Shown here: piece by piece, positions 51,566 to 59,184 of the stretch | Layout of the letters: the number at the start of each line of letters is the position of its first letter | Numbering within the stretch: the first letter of the stretch is position 1 | Source of the DNA: CAVZGO01 sp963774935 | GTDB lineage: Bacteria > Chloroflexota > Anaerolineae > Anaerolineales > UBA4823 | DNA: 64,000 nt | Direction: 5' to 3' | Assembly (NCBI GenBank): GCA_963774935.1 | Contig: CAVZGO010000004.1 | Location: 77,625-141,624 of the forward strand | Notes under the pieces: model-generated | What the model was told of the DNA's origin: nothing | The model's database searches: none | Seen by the model: only the letters and a program-made list of their open reading frames with translations | Translations under genes and position numbers: made by a program

Positions 51566-51610
51566 TCTCTGGCTGCTCAACCAAACCGGTTGGGCAGCCA
51601 GAGATTTATT
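51566..51610 (+). terminator. intrinsic terminator after nrfA
   Basis: A 17-bp stem (51566-51582 with 51588-51604, one G-T pair), loop AAACC, followed by TTTATTTACG. It separates nrfA from the convergent regulator gene. Confidence 0.88.
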
Positions 51611-51702
51611 TACGTTGAACACTGGTGGCTTGGCTTCAGCATCAGTTGGTGAGGTTAGTATATCTTACCCAATATACTTGGAGGAACAGATAACCTGATT
51701 AG

Positions 51703-52401
51703 CTAATTGGGGTCTTGTGCCCAGGCGTGAAGAATATGAGTGTTCAATACCTCAATATGCCGCCGGTTGACACGGATAGCCCCACTGCGTTCTAGCTCTC
51801 GAAGTGAGCGCGCAACGACCTCGCGTACAGTGCCCAGGCGTGCTGCCATCTGGTCCTGCGTAATGCGAGGGGTAGACAAGCCGAGCAATTGCTCTTCTGG
51901 CATTTGGACGATCAGACGCGCCAGCCGGTTGGTAACCTGGTGAAAAGAAAGCTCCTCAACTTTGCTGATCAGGTTACGCAAGTTGCTGCAAAGATTTTCG
52001 ATGAAATATCGGGCTGCTGAAGGATCGTTTTGAAGCACTCGCTGAATTTCGTCCTTTGTGACCAGAAGGACTTCACTCATCTCAAGCGCACCAACATTTA
52101 CCGGGTTGATACCCTGGTCAAAAACAGGCACTTCGTTAAAGCTACTGCCTTCGACTAGAACCCGAATAATGAACTCCCGTCCTCTGGGAGATATTTTAAA
52201 TAGCTTGACGCTACCTTTGCGGATCATGTAAAAACCACTGCACTCCTCCCCTTGCCAGCAGATAACTTCACCAGGTGCATAACTGAATAACTGCATTCCT
52301 TGGATCAGGGTGGTTAAGCTCTGTTCGCTCAGCCCTGAAAAATAGCTGTTCTGGCGTAAGGCGGAAATTTTTACAGATGAGGAGATTGGAAGGATTTGCA
52401 T
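51703..52401 (-). CDS. Crp/Fnr-family transcription regulator
   Basis: 232 residues. A cNMP-binding-type beta roll (~20-130: FSYAPGEVICWQGEECSGFYMIRKGSVKLFK in sense), a dimer helix, and a C-terminal winged helix (LSTPRITQDQMAARLGTVREVVARSLRELERSGAIRV) with the RxxSR-type recognition helix of the family. No N-terminal cysteine cluster is present, so it is not an iron-sulphur FNR. It could be a Dnr/NnrR-like or redox/cAMP-type sensor. It is convergent with nrfHA and is the obvious candidate for the operator at 49649. It has no ribosome site; see the -10 box at 52409. Confidence 0.88.
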   Translation of the reverse strand: MQILPISSSVKISALRQNSYFSGLSEQSLTTLIQGMQLFSYAPGEVICWQGEECSGFYMIRKGSVKLFKISPRGREFIIRVLVEGSSFNEVPVFDQGINPVNVGALEMSEVLLVTKDEIQRVLQNDPSAARYFIENLCSNLRNLISKVEELSFHQVTNRLARLIVQMPEEQLLGLSTPRITQDQMAARLGTVREVVARSLRELERSGAIRVNRRHIEVLNTHILHAWAQDPN

Positions 52402-52408
52402 GGGTCAT

Positions 52409-52414
52409 ATTATA
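52409..52414 (-). promoter_or_regulatory. -10 box giving a leaderless mRNA for the Crp/Fnr gene
   Basis: On the minus strand TATAAT (52414 to 52409) lies seven bases before ATG 52401. The predicted transcript therefore starts at or next to the start codon. No Shine-Dalgarno sequence is present. Confidence 0.5.
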
Positions 52415-52451
52415 ATCCAGCGTATCTAGGAACCAGTTTATTCCAGGTCTA

Positions 52452-52480
52452 TTGAAAAGAAGTAAAACTGGTACTAAAAT
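52452..52480 (+). promoter_or_regulatory. promoter of the polyphosphate operon
   Basis: TTGAAA (52452-52457), 17-base spacer, TAAAAT (52475-52480): 5/6 and 5/6. Transcription would begin near 52487. Confidence 0.6.
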
Positions 52481-52501
52481 AGGTGTAATCTAATTCATTT
52501 A

Positions 52502-52516
52502 ACCCATAATATGGGT
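52502..52516 (+). promoter_or_regulatory. palindromic operator candidate in the ppk2 leader
   Basis: ACCCATA-A-TATGGGT: a perfect 7+1+7 inverted repeat about 15 bases downstream of the predicted start of transcription, where a bound repressor would block elongation or promoter clearance. The protein that binds is unknown. Confidence 0.45.
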
Positions 52517-52544
52517 AATTCGGATCCAAAAGGAGCCGGCAATT

Positions 52545-53471
52545 ATGCTTGAGAAAATCGATCTTGGGATCAAGCTGGATAAGAAATCCTTCAAGCAGGT
52601 AATGCCAGTTCTAGAAGACAGGCTTTACCAGGTTCAAAAGGCGTCCTGGGATGCCGGCGTCCCTGTCGTGATCCTTTTCGAAGGTTGGGATGCGGCGGGA
52701 AAAGGGACCTCAATTCAAAAATTAACCGCTTCTATTGATCCGCGTGGTTTCAAGCTGTACCCGATCCGGGCTGCCCGTACTCACGAGAAGAAATACCCCT
52801 GGTTATGGCGATTCTGGTCGAAGATCCCAGCCCGTGGAGAATGGGCAATATTCGACCGTTCCTGGTATGGACGAGTAATGGTCGAGCGCGTTGAAAATTT
52901 AATATCTGAGAATGAATGGCGTCGCGGATATCGCGATATTCAGGAGTTTGAGCGCACGCTTGCTGATGATGATACCCAAATTATTAAGTTTTTCCTTCAC
53001 ATCAGTAAACAAGAACAAAAGCGTCGGTTCGAAAAACTCGCCAAGGATCCTTTGACTGCCTGGCATGTCTCACCGGAGGATTGGGAGCACTATCGCAGGT
53101 ATGATGATTGGTTATTGGCGTACGAAGAGGCTTTCGAGCGTACGGACAATGAGTGGGGTCCCTGGACGATCATTGAAGCCACAGATCGCCGGCATACCTG
53201 GGTAAAAATGTACCAAACTGTTATCGATACGCTTGCCACCAGGCTGGGGATAACATTCGAACCTCTACCTGAGCCAGGCAGCGAGGTTGAGCCGATACCT
53301 GTTGCAGAAGCTGAACAAGATGATGGTTTAGATCTCGAGCCAACGGGTGAAGACTCCGATGATGAGAGCCCGTTAGGGTTGGAGAACCACCCGAGCGAAT
53401 TGGAAATCCCTGAGGATCTACCAGAAGCCAATTCGATGGATGAATGGGCTTTAGAAGAACCCAGCACTTAA
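52545..53471 (+). CDS. polyphosphate kinase 2 family protein with acidic tail
   Basis: 308 residues. PPK2 core (~1-235): Walker A-type FEGWDAAGKGTSIQKLT, DPRGFKLYPI, LWRFWSKIP and lid motif FDRSWYGRVMVERVE. The enzyme transfers phosphate between polyphosphate and nucleotides; which direction and nucleotide are not visible from sequence. The C-terminal ~70 residues are strongly acidic (LDLEPTGEDSDDESPLG) and are not part of the family core. AAAAGGAG precedes ATG 52545. It is the first gene of the operon. Confidence 0.9.
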   Translation: MLEKIDLGIKLDKKSFKQVMPVLEDRLYQVQKASWDAGVPVVILFEGWDAAGKGTSIQKLTASIDPRGFKLYPIRAARTHEKKYPWLWRFWSKIPARGEWAIFDRSWYGRVMVERVENLISENEWRRGYRDIQEFERTLADDDTQIIKFFLHISKQEQKRRFEKLAKDPLTAWHVSPEDWEHYRRYDDWLLAYEEAFERTDNEWGPWTIIEATDRRHTWVKMYQTVIDTLATRLGITFEPLPEPGSEVEPIPVAEAEQDDGLDLEPTGEDSDDESPLGLENHPSELEIPEDLPEANSMDEWALEEPST

Positions 53472-53517
53472 TTTCACTATATATTCCGGCCTGATTAACA
53501 CCTGGAAGGTGAATGCC

Positions 53518-54291
53518 ATGCTTAGTACGATTGACTTATCAATGGATCTGGATCAAGAACATTATGACAGCCTGTTGATTCACTACCAGGTAGCCCTGCA
53601 TAACCTGGCTTTCCAGGTTTATCTACAACAAAGGCCAGTCATCATGGTCTTTGAAGGCTGGGATGCTGCCGGTAAGGGTGGCGCAATCCGTCGAATAACC
53701 GAAAAAATTGATCCACGCGGTTTTGTAGTTTATCCGATCGCTGCACCGAAAGGTGATGATGCTACCCACCATTACCTCTGGCGTTTTTGGCGGCGGCTTC
53801 CGGAAGCCGGACAAATCACGATATTCGACCGAAGCTGGTACGGACGGGTGATGGTTGAGCGGATAGAAGGTTTCTGCACGGAAGCTGAGTGGAAGCGTGC
53901 CTATCGAGAAATTAATTTCTTTGAACGGGAATTAGTTGATTTTGGGACGATTATATTTAAATTTTGGCTGCATGTAGGTAAGGATGAGCAGCTCAGGCGG
54001 TTTGAAGAGCGCTCGAATGATAAATTGAAGTCCTGGAAGCTCACAGATGAAGACTGGCGAAATCGTGAAAAATGGGATCTATACGAAGAAGCAGTCAATG
54101 AAATGCTGCTCAAAACCAGTACACTCTCTGCTCCATGGACAATCGTTGAGGCGAATTCCAAATTATATGCCCGAATTAAAGTCTTGAAAACCGTGGTAGA
54201 TACCTTATCCAAAGCGCTGGAATACGATCCGTTTAAGGCCCAACAAAGGATTAAGGAAAAGCCCGAAAAGAAGGTGAAGAAGAAAAAATAA
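53518..54291 (+). CDS. polyphosphate kinase 2 family protein with basic tail
   Basis: 257 residues, paralogue of the gene before it, with all PPK2 motifs: FEGWDAAGKGGAIRRIT, DPRGFVVYPI, LWRFWRRLP, FDRSWYGRVMVERIE. It ends in a short, strongly basic tail (KEKPEKKVKKKK). ATG 53518 has AAGGTG six bases upstream; GTG 53509 overlaps that site. The opposite tail charges of the two PPK2 proteins suggest they could assemble with each other or with polyphosphate. Confidence 0.9.
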   Translation: MLSTIDLSMDLDQEHYDSLLIHYQVALHNLAFQVYLQQRPVIMVFEGWDAAGKGGAIRRITEKIDPRGFVVYPIAAPKGDDATHHYLWRFWRRLPEAGQITIFDRSWYGRVMVERIEGFCTEAEWKRAYREINFFERELVDFGTIIFKFWLHVGKDEQLRRFEERSNDKLKSWKLTDEDWRNREKWDLYEEAVNEMLLKTSTLSAPWTIVEANSKLYARIKVLKTVVDTLSKALEYDPFKAQQRIKEKPEKKVKKKK

Positions 54292-54317
54292 ACTGATCAG
54301 GGGAAAGCATCTCAGTT

Positions 54318-54326
54318 TGTTATAAT
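54318..54326 (+). promoter_or_regulatory. internal extended -10 promoter before ppk1
   Basis: TGTTATAAT, the same nonamer as at clpC, 65 bases before ATG 54391. The -35 is poor. It could allow ppk1 to be expressed apart from the PPK2 genes. Confidence 0.45.
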
Positions 54327-54390
54327 GCTTAATTGGAAATATTTCCAGATTTTTTACATTATTTATCATCATATATTTTCCGAGGGTTTT

Positions 54391-56541
54391 ATGGCGGAAC
54401 AACTTGAGAAGCAAGATTCGGATAGCATTCAGGATTCATCTGGATTAGTAGAAGAATATAATCTGGACGATCCCAAATACTACATTAATCGCGAGCTGAC
54501 GATGCTCGAATTTCAGCGCCGGGTATTACAAGAAGCACGCGATGAAACCAATCCCTTACTTGAACGAGTCAAGTTTCTGGCGATCTTAGGCTCGAACCTG
54601 GATGAATTTTTCATGGTTCGAGTGTCGGGGTTGATCAAACAGGTCGATGCTGGGGTCATCGAAGTTCCTCCGGATGGATTAACCCCTGCCGAACAGTTAG
54701 CCGCCATTCGTAAAATAGCCTGGAATCTAATGTCTGAAGCTCGGGAGATATTGCAGGTTGAGCTTATGCCACAACTGAAAAAGGCTGGTATTTTTCTCCT
54801 GGAATATCTGGAACTGAATGATCGCCAGAAAGCTGTTGCCGATCAATATTTTTCGGACATGGTTTTCCCAATACTCACTCCTTTGGCGTTCGATCCCGGG
54901 CATCCTTTTCCGCATATCTCCAACCTCAGCCTGAACCTGGCAGTTGTGATCCGTGACAATGAAGGACAGGAGCGCTTTGCAAGGGTAAAAATACCGGATA
55001 CGCTTCCTAGACTAGTGCCATTACGCCGCTCAGCCGGGGGGCTTCGAAAAGATGGAACGCGCCCGAAGAATCATTATTTTGTCTGGCTGGATCAAGTTAT
55101 CGCGGCAAACCTGGGGACATTATTTCAGGGGATGGATATTCTTGAAACCCATCTATTTCGAGTCACGCGTGACGCTGATCTCACTATCCAAGAGCTGGAG
55201 GCAGAAGATTTACTCGAGTCCATGGAGCAGAGCGTTCGCCAGCGCCGATTCGGAGCGGTTGTACGGGTCACGGTCAACAGCAGTATGCCATCTCGCATCC
55301 GCCAGATTCTGGTTGAAAACCTTGAAATTGAGCACCAGGAAATCTACTCACTGGATGGTCCTTTGGGGTTGAGTGATCTGATGACACTGCATCGTCTGGA
55401 TCGAAGTGATCTAAAGGACTCTCCTCTCAGGCAGGCAATTCCATCCGCCATTCGGAATGCTCTACCGGATAGTGATATTTTTTCGATTATTCGAAAAGAG
55501 GATGTACTCTTCCATCATCCCTATGACTCGTTTACTCCAGTAGTAGACTTCTTAAATCAGGCTGCCCGAGATCCAGATGTGATGGCTATTAAGCAAACCC
55601 TCTACAGGGTAGGTCGAAACTCACCGGTGGTCAACGCGTTGCTTGAGGCTCGTCAAAATGGTAAGCAGGTAGCGGTGTTAGTAGAGCTGAAAGCCCGCTT
55701 TGATGAAGAGAGTAATATCAAATGGGCGCACATGCTGGAAAGTGAAGGTGTACATGTTACCTACGGGTTACTGGGGTTAAAAACGCATTCAAAAATCGCC
55801 CTGGTTGTTCGCCGCGAAGGCAACCATATTCGCCGTTATCTACACCTTGCAACAGGCAACTATAATGCGGTCACCGCTCAAATTTATGAGGATTTTGGGA
55901 TGTTCACCAGTGACCCGGAGATTGGTGCAGACGCGACCGATTTGTTCAATTTCCTTACCGGATATTCAGCTAAAAAGGATTACCGCAAGCTCCTGGTAGC
56001 CCCGGTGAACCTGCGGGAGCGAATGACGGCTTTAATTGAAAGGGAAATTAATAATCAACGAAGGGGTGAAGAAGGCCGTTTAATTTTTAAGATGAATTCT
56101 CTGGTCGACCCGCCAATCATTAAGCTCCTATACCAGGCTTCGCAGGCGGGAGTGAAGATCGACCTGATTGTCCGTGGAATGTGCTGTTTACGACCTGGAA
56201 TTCCGCATGTCAGTGAGAATATTCGTGTGATGTCGGTAGTAGGCAGATTTTTGGAGCACAGCCGGATTTATTATTTTCGCAACGCTGGAAACGAGGAAAT
56301 ATATCTTGGCAGTGCAGACCTTATGCCGCGCAATATAAACCGACGTGTCGAAGTGCTATTTCCGGTTCAAGACCAGCGCATTATTCGATACTTGTACGAT
56401 GACGTGTTATCATCCTACTTGATTTCGAATGTTAAGACGCGATTGTTGCAGTCTGATGGAAGCTACATAATGGTTAAACCAGAGCCGGATGAAGCTCTCT
56501 TGAACATCCAGAATTGGCTGTTGGCCTCTAGAAGGCGATGA
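54391..56541 (+). CDS. ppk1: polyphosphate kinase PPK1
   Basis: 716 residues, normal for PPK1. Motifs in order: YYINRELTMLEFQRRVL, GSNLDEFFMVRVSGL, HPYDSF, the first catalytic histidine in GLKTHSKIALVVRREG (~465), LHLATGNYN, and the second in LEHSRIYYFRN (~622), plus DLMPRNINRRVEVLFPV. It makes polyphosphate from ATP at the membrane or in the cytosol through a phosphohistidine. ATG 54391 has GAGGG upstream; the frame is open further back to 54325 but without a ribosome site. Confidence 0.96.
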   Translation: MAEQLEKQDSDSIQDSSGLVEEYNLDDPKYYINRELTMLEFQRRVLQEARDETNPLLERVKFLAILGSNLDEFFMVRVSGLIKQVDAGVIEVPPDGLTPAEQLAAIRKIAWNLMSEAREILQVELMPQLKKAGIFLLEYLELNDRQKAVADQYFSDMVFPILTPLAFDPGHPFPHISNLSLNLAVVIRDNEGQERFARVKIPDTLPRLVPLRRSAGGLRKDGTRPKNHYFVWLDQVIAANLGTLFQGMDILETHLFRVTRDADLTIQELEAEDLLESMEQSVRQRRFGAVVRVTVNSSMPSRIRQILVENLEIEHQEIYSLDGPLGLSDLMTLHRLDRSDLKDSPLRQAIPSAIRNALPDSDIFSIIRKEDVLFHHPYDSFTPVVDFLNQAARDPDVMAIKQTLYRVGRNSPVVNALLEARQNGKQVAVLVELKARFDEESNIKWAHMLESEGVHVTYGLLGLKTHSKIALVVRREGNHIRRYLHLATGNYNAVTAQIYEDFGMFTSDPEIGADATDLFNFLTGYSAKKDYRKLLVAPVNLRERMTALIEREINNQRRGEEGRLIFKMNSLVDPPIIKLLYQASQAGVKIDLIVRGMCCLRPGIPHVSENIRVMSVVGRFLEHSRIYYFRNAGNEEIYLGSADLMPRNINRRVEVLFPVQDQRIIRYLYDDVLSSYLISNVKTRLLQSDGSYIMVKPEPDEALLNIQNWLLASRRR

Positions 56542-56554
56542 AGGGTGATGAGCG

Positions 56555-58132
56555 ATGAGTGAAGAAAAATCAAGCAAGGAAACACAGGTGGATTTATCGA
56601 GCTCCGATCCGGTAACCGTAGAAATTACCCAAGAGGCTTATGTCTGTGATTTGGCACTTAGCTTCTTCGATCATACCCTCCAATTGCATGAGCTTGGAGC
56701 ATCAAGCCGAGCTATCCTTTCTAAAGCAGCACTGCTAACAAGGAGCTCCTTACCTCGGGGTAAGAAAAAAACGTTAAAGGTTGTCCATAAGCTGGTAAAG
56801 ACACAGCTCAAAGATCAGGTCTCTAAGGGGGAAGAGGAGTTATTGGTCGCACTGGTTGCTTTTCAGCGTGGACGCTTGAAAAGGAAAGATATCACGAAAA
56901 TGAATTTCTCGCCTTTGCATCAGCGAGAGATCTTAACCCTGGGCGCAATATTACAAATTGCCCGAGGAATGGATGCTTCGAATACGCAAACCACAATCCT
57001 GAAGCAGGTGCGTATTGGTCTTAAAGAAGTTTGGGTTGTAATCGAAGGACCTCAGGCGCAAGGTGACGCTGCATCTGCTCGCGAACATGCAGGTTTATGG
57101 GAGAAGATAGGATATCCACCACTTGAGTTCCTCGAGACAAGTGAGGTAGAGCATAAACAAGTGGTATTGGCTGAAGTTGGAGGTAAGGTAGGAATTGAGC
57201 CAACGGATTTAATGGCTGAAGCGGGGCGAAAAGTATTCTATTACCAGTTTGCTCAAATGCTGAATAATGAACCAGGCACCCGGCTTGGGGAGGATATAGA
57301 AGCGCTGCATGACATGCGTGTTGCTACCCGGCGCCTTCGGGCTGCATTTGAAGTGTTTCGGAACTTCTACAGCCGAAAAACCCTAAAACCCCATCTGGAA
57401 GGCTTACGTGCCACAGGTCGAGCTCTGGGGCGCGTTCGTGACCTGGACGTCCTGCTTGAAAAAGGTCAGTTATACCAGCAATCGCTCCCAGAAGAGGAGC
57501 GACAGGGTGTAGATATCTTACTCAATCATTGGCGTAATCAGAGGGATCAAGCCAGGGACCAGATGCTATTGTATATGGATTCCCCTGATTATCTTAATTT
57601 CAAAGAAAATTTCTACATGTTTGTCACAACTCCCGGGATGGGTGATAAATTAAGCACGAGTGATCTGCCAGAGCCTGAGCGTGTTGAGGAGTTAACACCA
57701 CTGCTTATCTATGAACGTATTGCAGCAACGCGCGCCTATGAACGGTTAATACCTGAAGCTAAGGTGGAACAGCTCCACGCTTTGCGGATCGAATTTAAAC
57801 AGCTTCGCTATACCGTTGAATATTTCCGCGAAGTGCTGGCAGAGCCGGTTAAAGATGTTATTGACACCATTAAAAACCTGCAAGATCATTTAGGTAATCT
57901 GAATGATGCTCAAGTAGCATCTGGCTTGCTTGAAGAGTATCTTGATCAACAAGCGAAGCTGCTATCCAGCGATGAAACCGTCCAACCGCCTGATTTGAGC
58001 GGCGTCGAGGCATATCTTGCTGAACGAAAACACCAACGCCAGCAGCTCATCGAAACATTCCCTCAAGTCTGGCAGCAATTTGATAACCCTGAATTTCGTC
58101 AAAAGCTTGCCCTGGCAATAGCAAGCTTATAA
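56555..58132 (+). CDS. Ppx/GppA C-terminal-like domain fused to CHAD domain
   Basis: 525 residues. The N-terminal part (~25-140) looks like the HD-type C-terminal domain of Ppx/GppA exopolyphosphatases (YVCDLALSFFDHTLQLHELG, HQREILTLGAILQIARGMD), but the HD metal pair is replaced (LLTRSS), and no ASKHA catalytic domain precedes it. The C-terminal part (~235-510) is a CHAD domain with its conserved histidines and basic residues (LHDMRVATRRLRAAFEVF, HALRIEFKQLRYTVEYF, LQDHLGNLNDAQVA). CHAD binds polyphosphate (family knowledge). So it should be a polyphosphate-binding scaffold rather than an enzyme. Gap of 13 bases from ppk1. Confidence 0.88.
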   Translation: MSEEKSSKETQVDLSSSDPVTVEITQEAYVCDLALSFFDHTLQLHELGASSRAILSKAALLTRSSLPRGKKKTLKVVHKLVKTQLKDQVSKGEEELLVALVAFQRGRLKRKDITKMNFSPLHQREILTLGAILQIARGMDASNTQTTILKQVRIGLKEVWVVIEGPQAQGDAASAREHAGLWEKIGYPPLEFLETSEVEHKQVVLAEVGGKVGIEPTDLMAEAGRKVFYYQFAQMLNNEPGTRLGEDIEALHDMRVATRRLRAAFEVFRNFYSRKTLKPHLEGLRATGRALGRVRDLDVLLEKGQLYQQSLPEEERQGVDILLNHWRNQRDQARDQMLLYMDSPDYLNFKENFYMFVTTPGMGDKLSTSDLPEPERVEELTPLLIYERIAATRAYERLIPEAKVEQLHALRIEFKQLRYTVEYFREVLAEPVKDVIDTIKNLQDHLGNLNDAQVASGLLEEYLDQQAKLLSSDETVQPPDLSGVEAYLAERKHQRQQLIETFPQVWQQFDNPEFRQKLALAIASL

Positions 58133-58146
58133 AAAGGCAGACTGCT

Positions 58147-58626
58147 GTGATATTGTATTTTTTGCGCCATGGATTGGCAGAAGACCGGTTGGTTTGGAGC
58201 GGCGATGATGGCTTAAGGCCGTTAACCAAACAGGGCATAAAATTGCTGGAGCGAGAAGCCGATGCGCTTTTGCCGCTACTGAGCGATTTGAAATTGATCC
58301 TCACCAGCCCACTAACGCGTGCTTTTCAAACTGCAGAGATTGTCGCAGAAAAATTATCGCTGACCAATAATCTCATTAAAGATCAGCGGCTCTCACCTGG
58401 CTTTGACACGACTCAACTGGTTGCGGTTCTGGATGATTATCCTGACCAGGATTTGATGATGTTGGTAGGACATGAGCCAGATTTCAGCCTGACGATATCC
58501 TCGATCATTGGCGGCGGTAACCTGGTCTGCAAAAAAGGCGGCCTGGCGCGAGTGGATTTATATAGTCGGTCTCCGTTAACGGGTGAATTGGTCTGGCTGG
58601 TTCCGCCCAAAATAATTATTGGCTGA
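58147..58626 (+). CDS. sixA: phosphohistidine phosphatase SixA
   Basis: 159 residues of the histidine phosphatase family: FLRHGLAED (RHG), LTSPLTRAFQTAEIV and VGHEPDFS carry the catalytic arginines and histidines. It removes phosphate from histidine on signalling proteins. It starts at GTG 58147, 14 bases after the CHAD gene, so it is the last gene of the polyphosphate operon. Confidence 0.9.
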   Translation: MILYFLRHGLAEDRLVWSGDDGLRPLTKQGIKLLEREADALLPLLSDLKLILTSPLTRAFQTAEIVAEKLSLTNNLIKDQRLSPGFDTTQLVAVLDDYPDQDLMMLVGHEPDFSLTISSIIGGGNLVCKKGGLARVDLYSRSPLTGELVWLVPPKIIIG

Positions 58627-58631
58627 GGCAG

Positions 58632-59141
58632 CTACAACCGATCCCCGATACGCACCCGATCTGAGCCGCGATTGATCTCCCATGGATAGATAATGCGGGC
58701 ATCGGTCGTTGCGGCGTAATAATCGGGTCGTCCTGCCCCAAACAGATTGCGGTATGGATTGAAATGGAATACACAGGTGTATGGGAAACCGCCTGCTGCC
58801 TGGACGCGTATTTTTACGGATGTATTTGTTCTCCCTGATCCCCAAACATCATCCACAATCAGTGTTTTTCGACCCCGCAACAGCCGATCTTCAGGGAACT
58901 GGATAAATTGAGGCCATGCCATCAATTTCTGGCGCTCCATATCGATTTGGGCTGGAAAGTCTACGGCTGCTGTCAGGACATGGGTGATGTCCATCGCCTC
59001 AGCCAATAAACCGCCTGGTATCAAGCCGCCTCTCGTGATCATCACCATGGCATCGAATTCTTCCTCAAACTGGGGTAATAAATGGTCAATCAGCTGGTCT
59101 ACATCTTGCCAGGTTAAGATTTCACTTCGTTTTGGTTGCAT
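58632..59141 (-). CDS. phosphoribosyltransferase-family protein
   Basis: 169 residues with the PRPP loop TLIVDDVWGSGRTN and the MITRGGLIPGGLLAE segment typical of purine/xanthine-type phosphoribosyltransferases. It ends PWEINRGSDRVRIGDRL. It probably salvages a purine base or acts on a related ring; the substrate is not readable. GGAG lies six bases before ATG 59141 on the minus strand. Convergent with sixA, with five bases between the stops. Confidence 0.82.
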   Translation of the reverse strand: MQPKRSEILTWQDVDQLIDHLLPQFEEEFDAMVMITRGGLIPGGLLAEAMDITHVLTAAVDFPAQIDMERQKLMAWPQFIQFPEDRLLRGRKTLIVDDVWGSGRTNTSVKIRVQAAGGFPYTCVFHFNPYRNLFGAGRPDYYAATTDARIIYPWEINRGSDRVRIGDRL

Positions 59142-59184
59142 GGAGCACTCCAGTCTCAAGGGGGATTATTCGATTGGGTTTATA

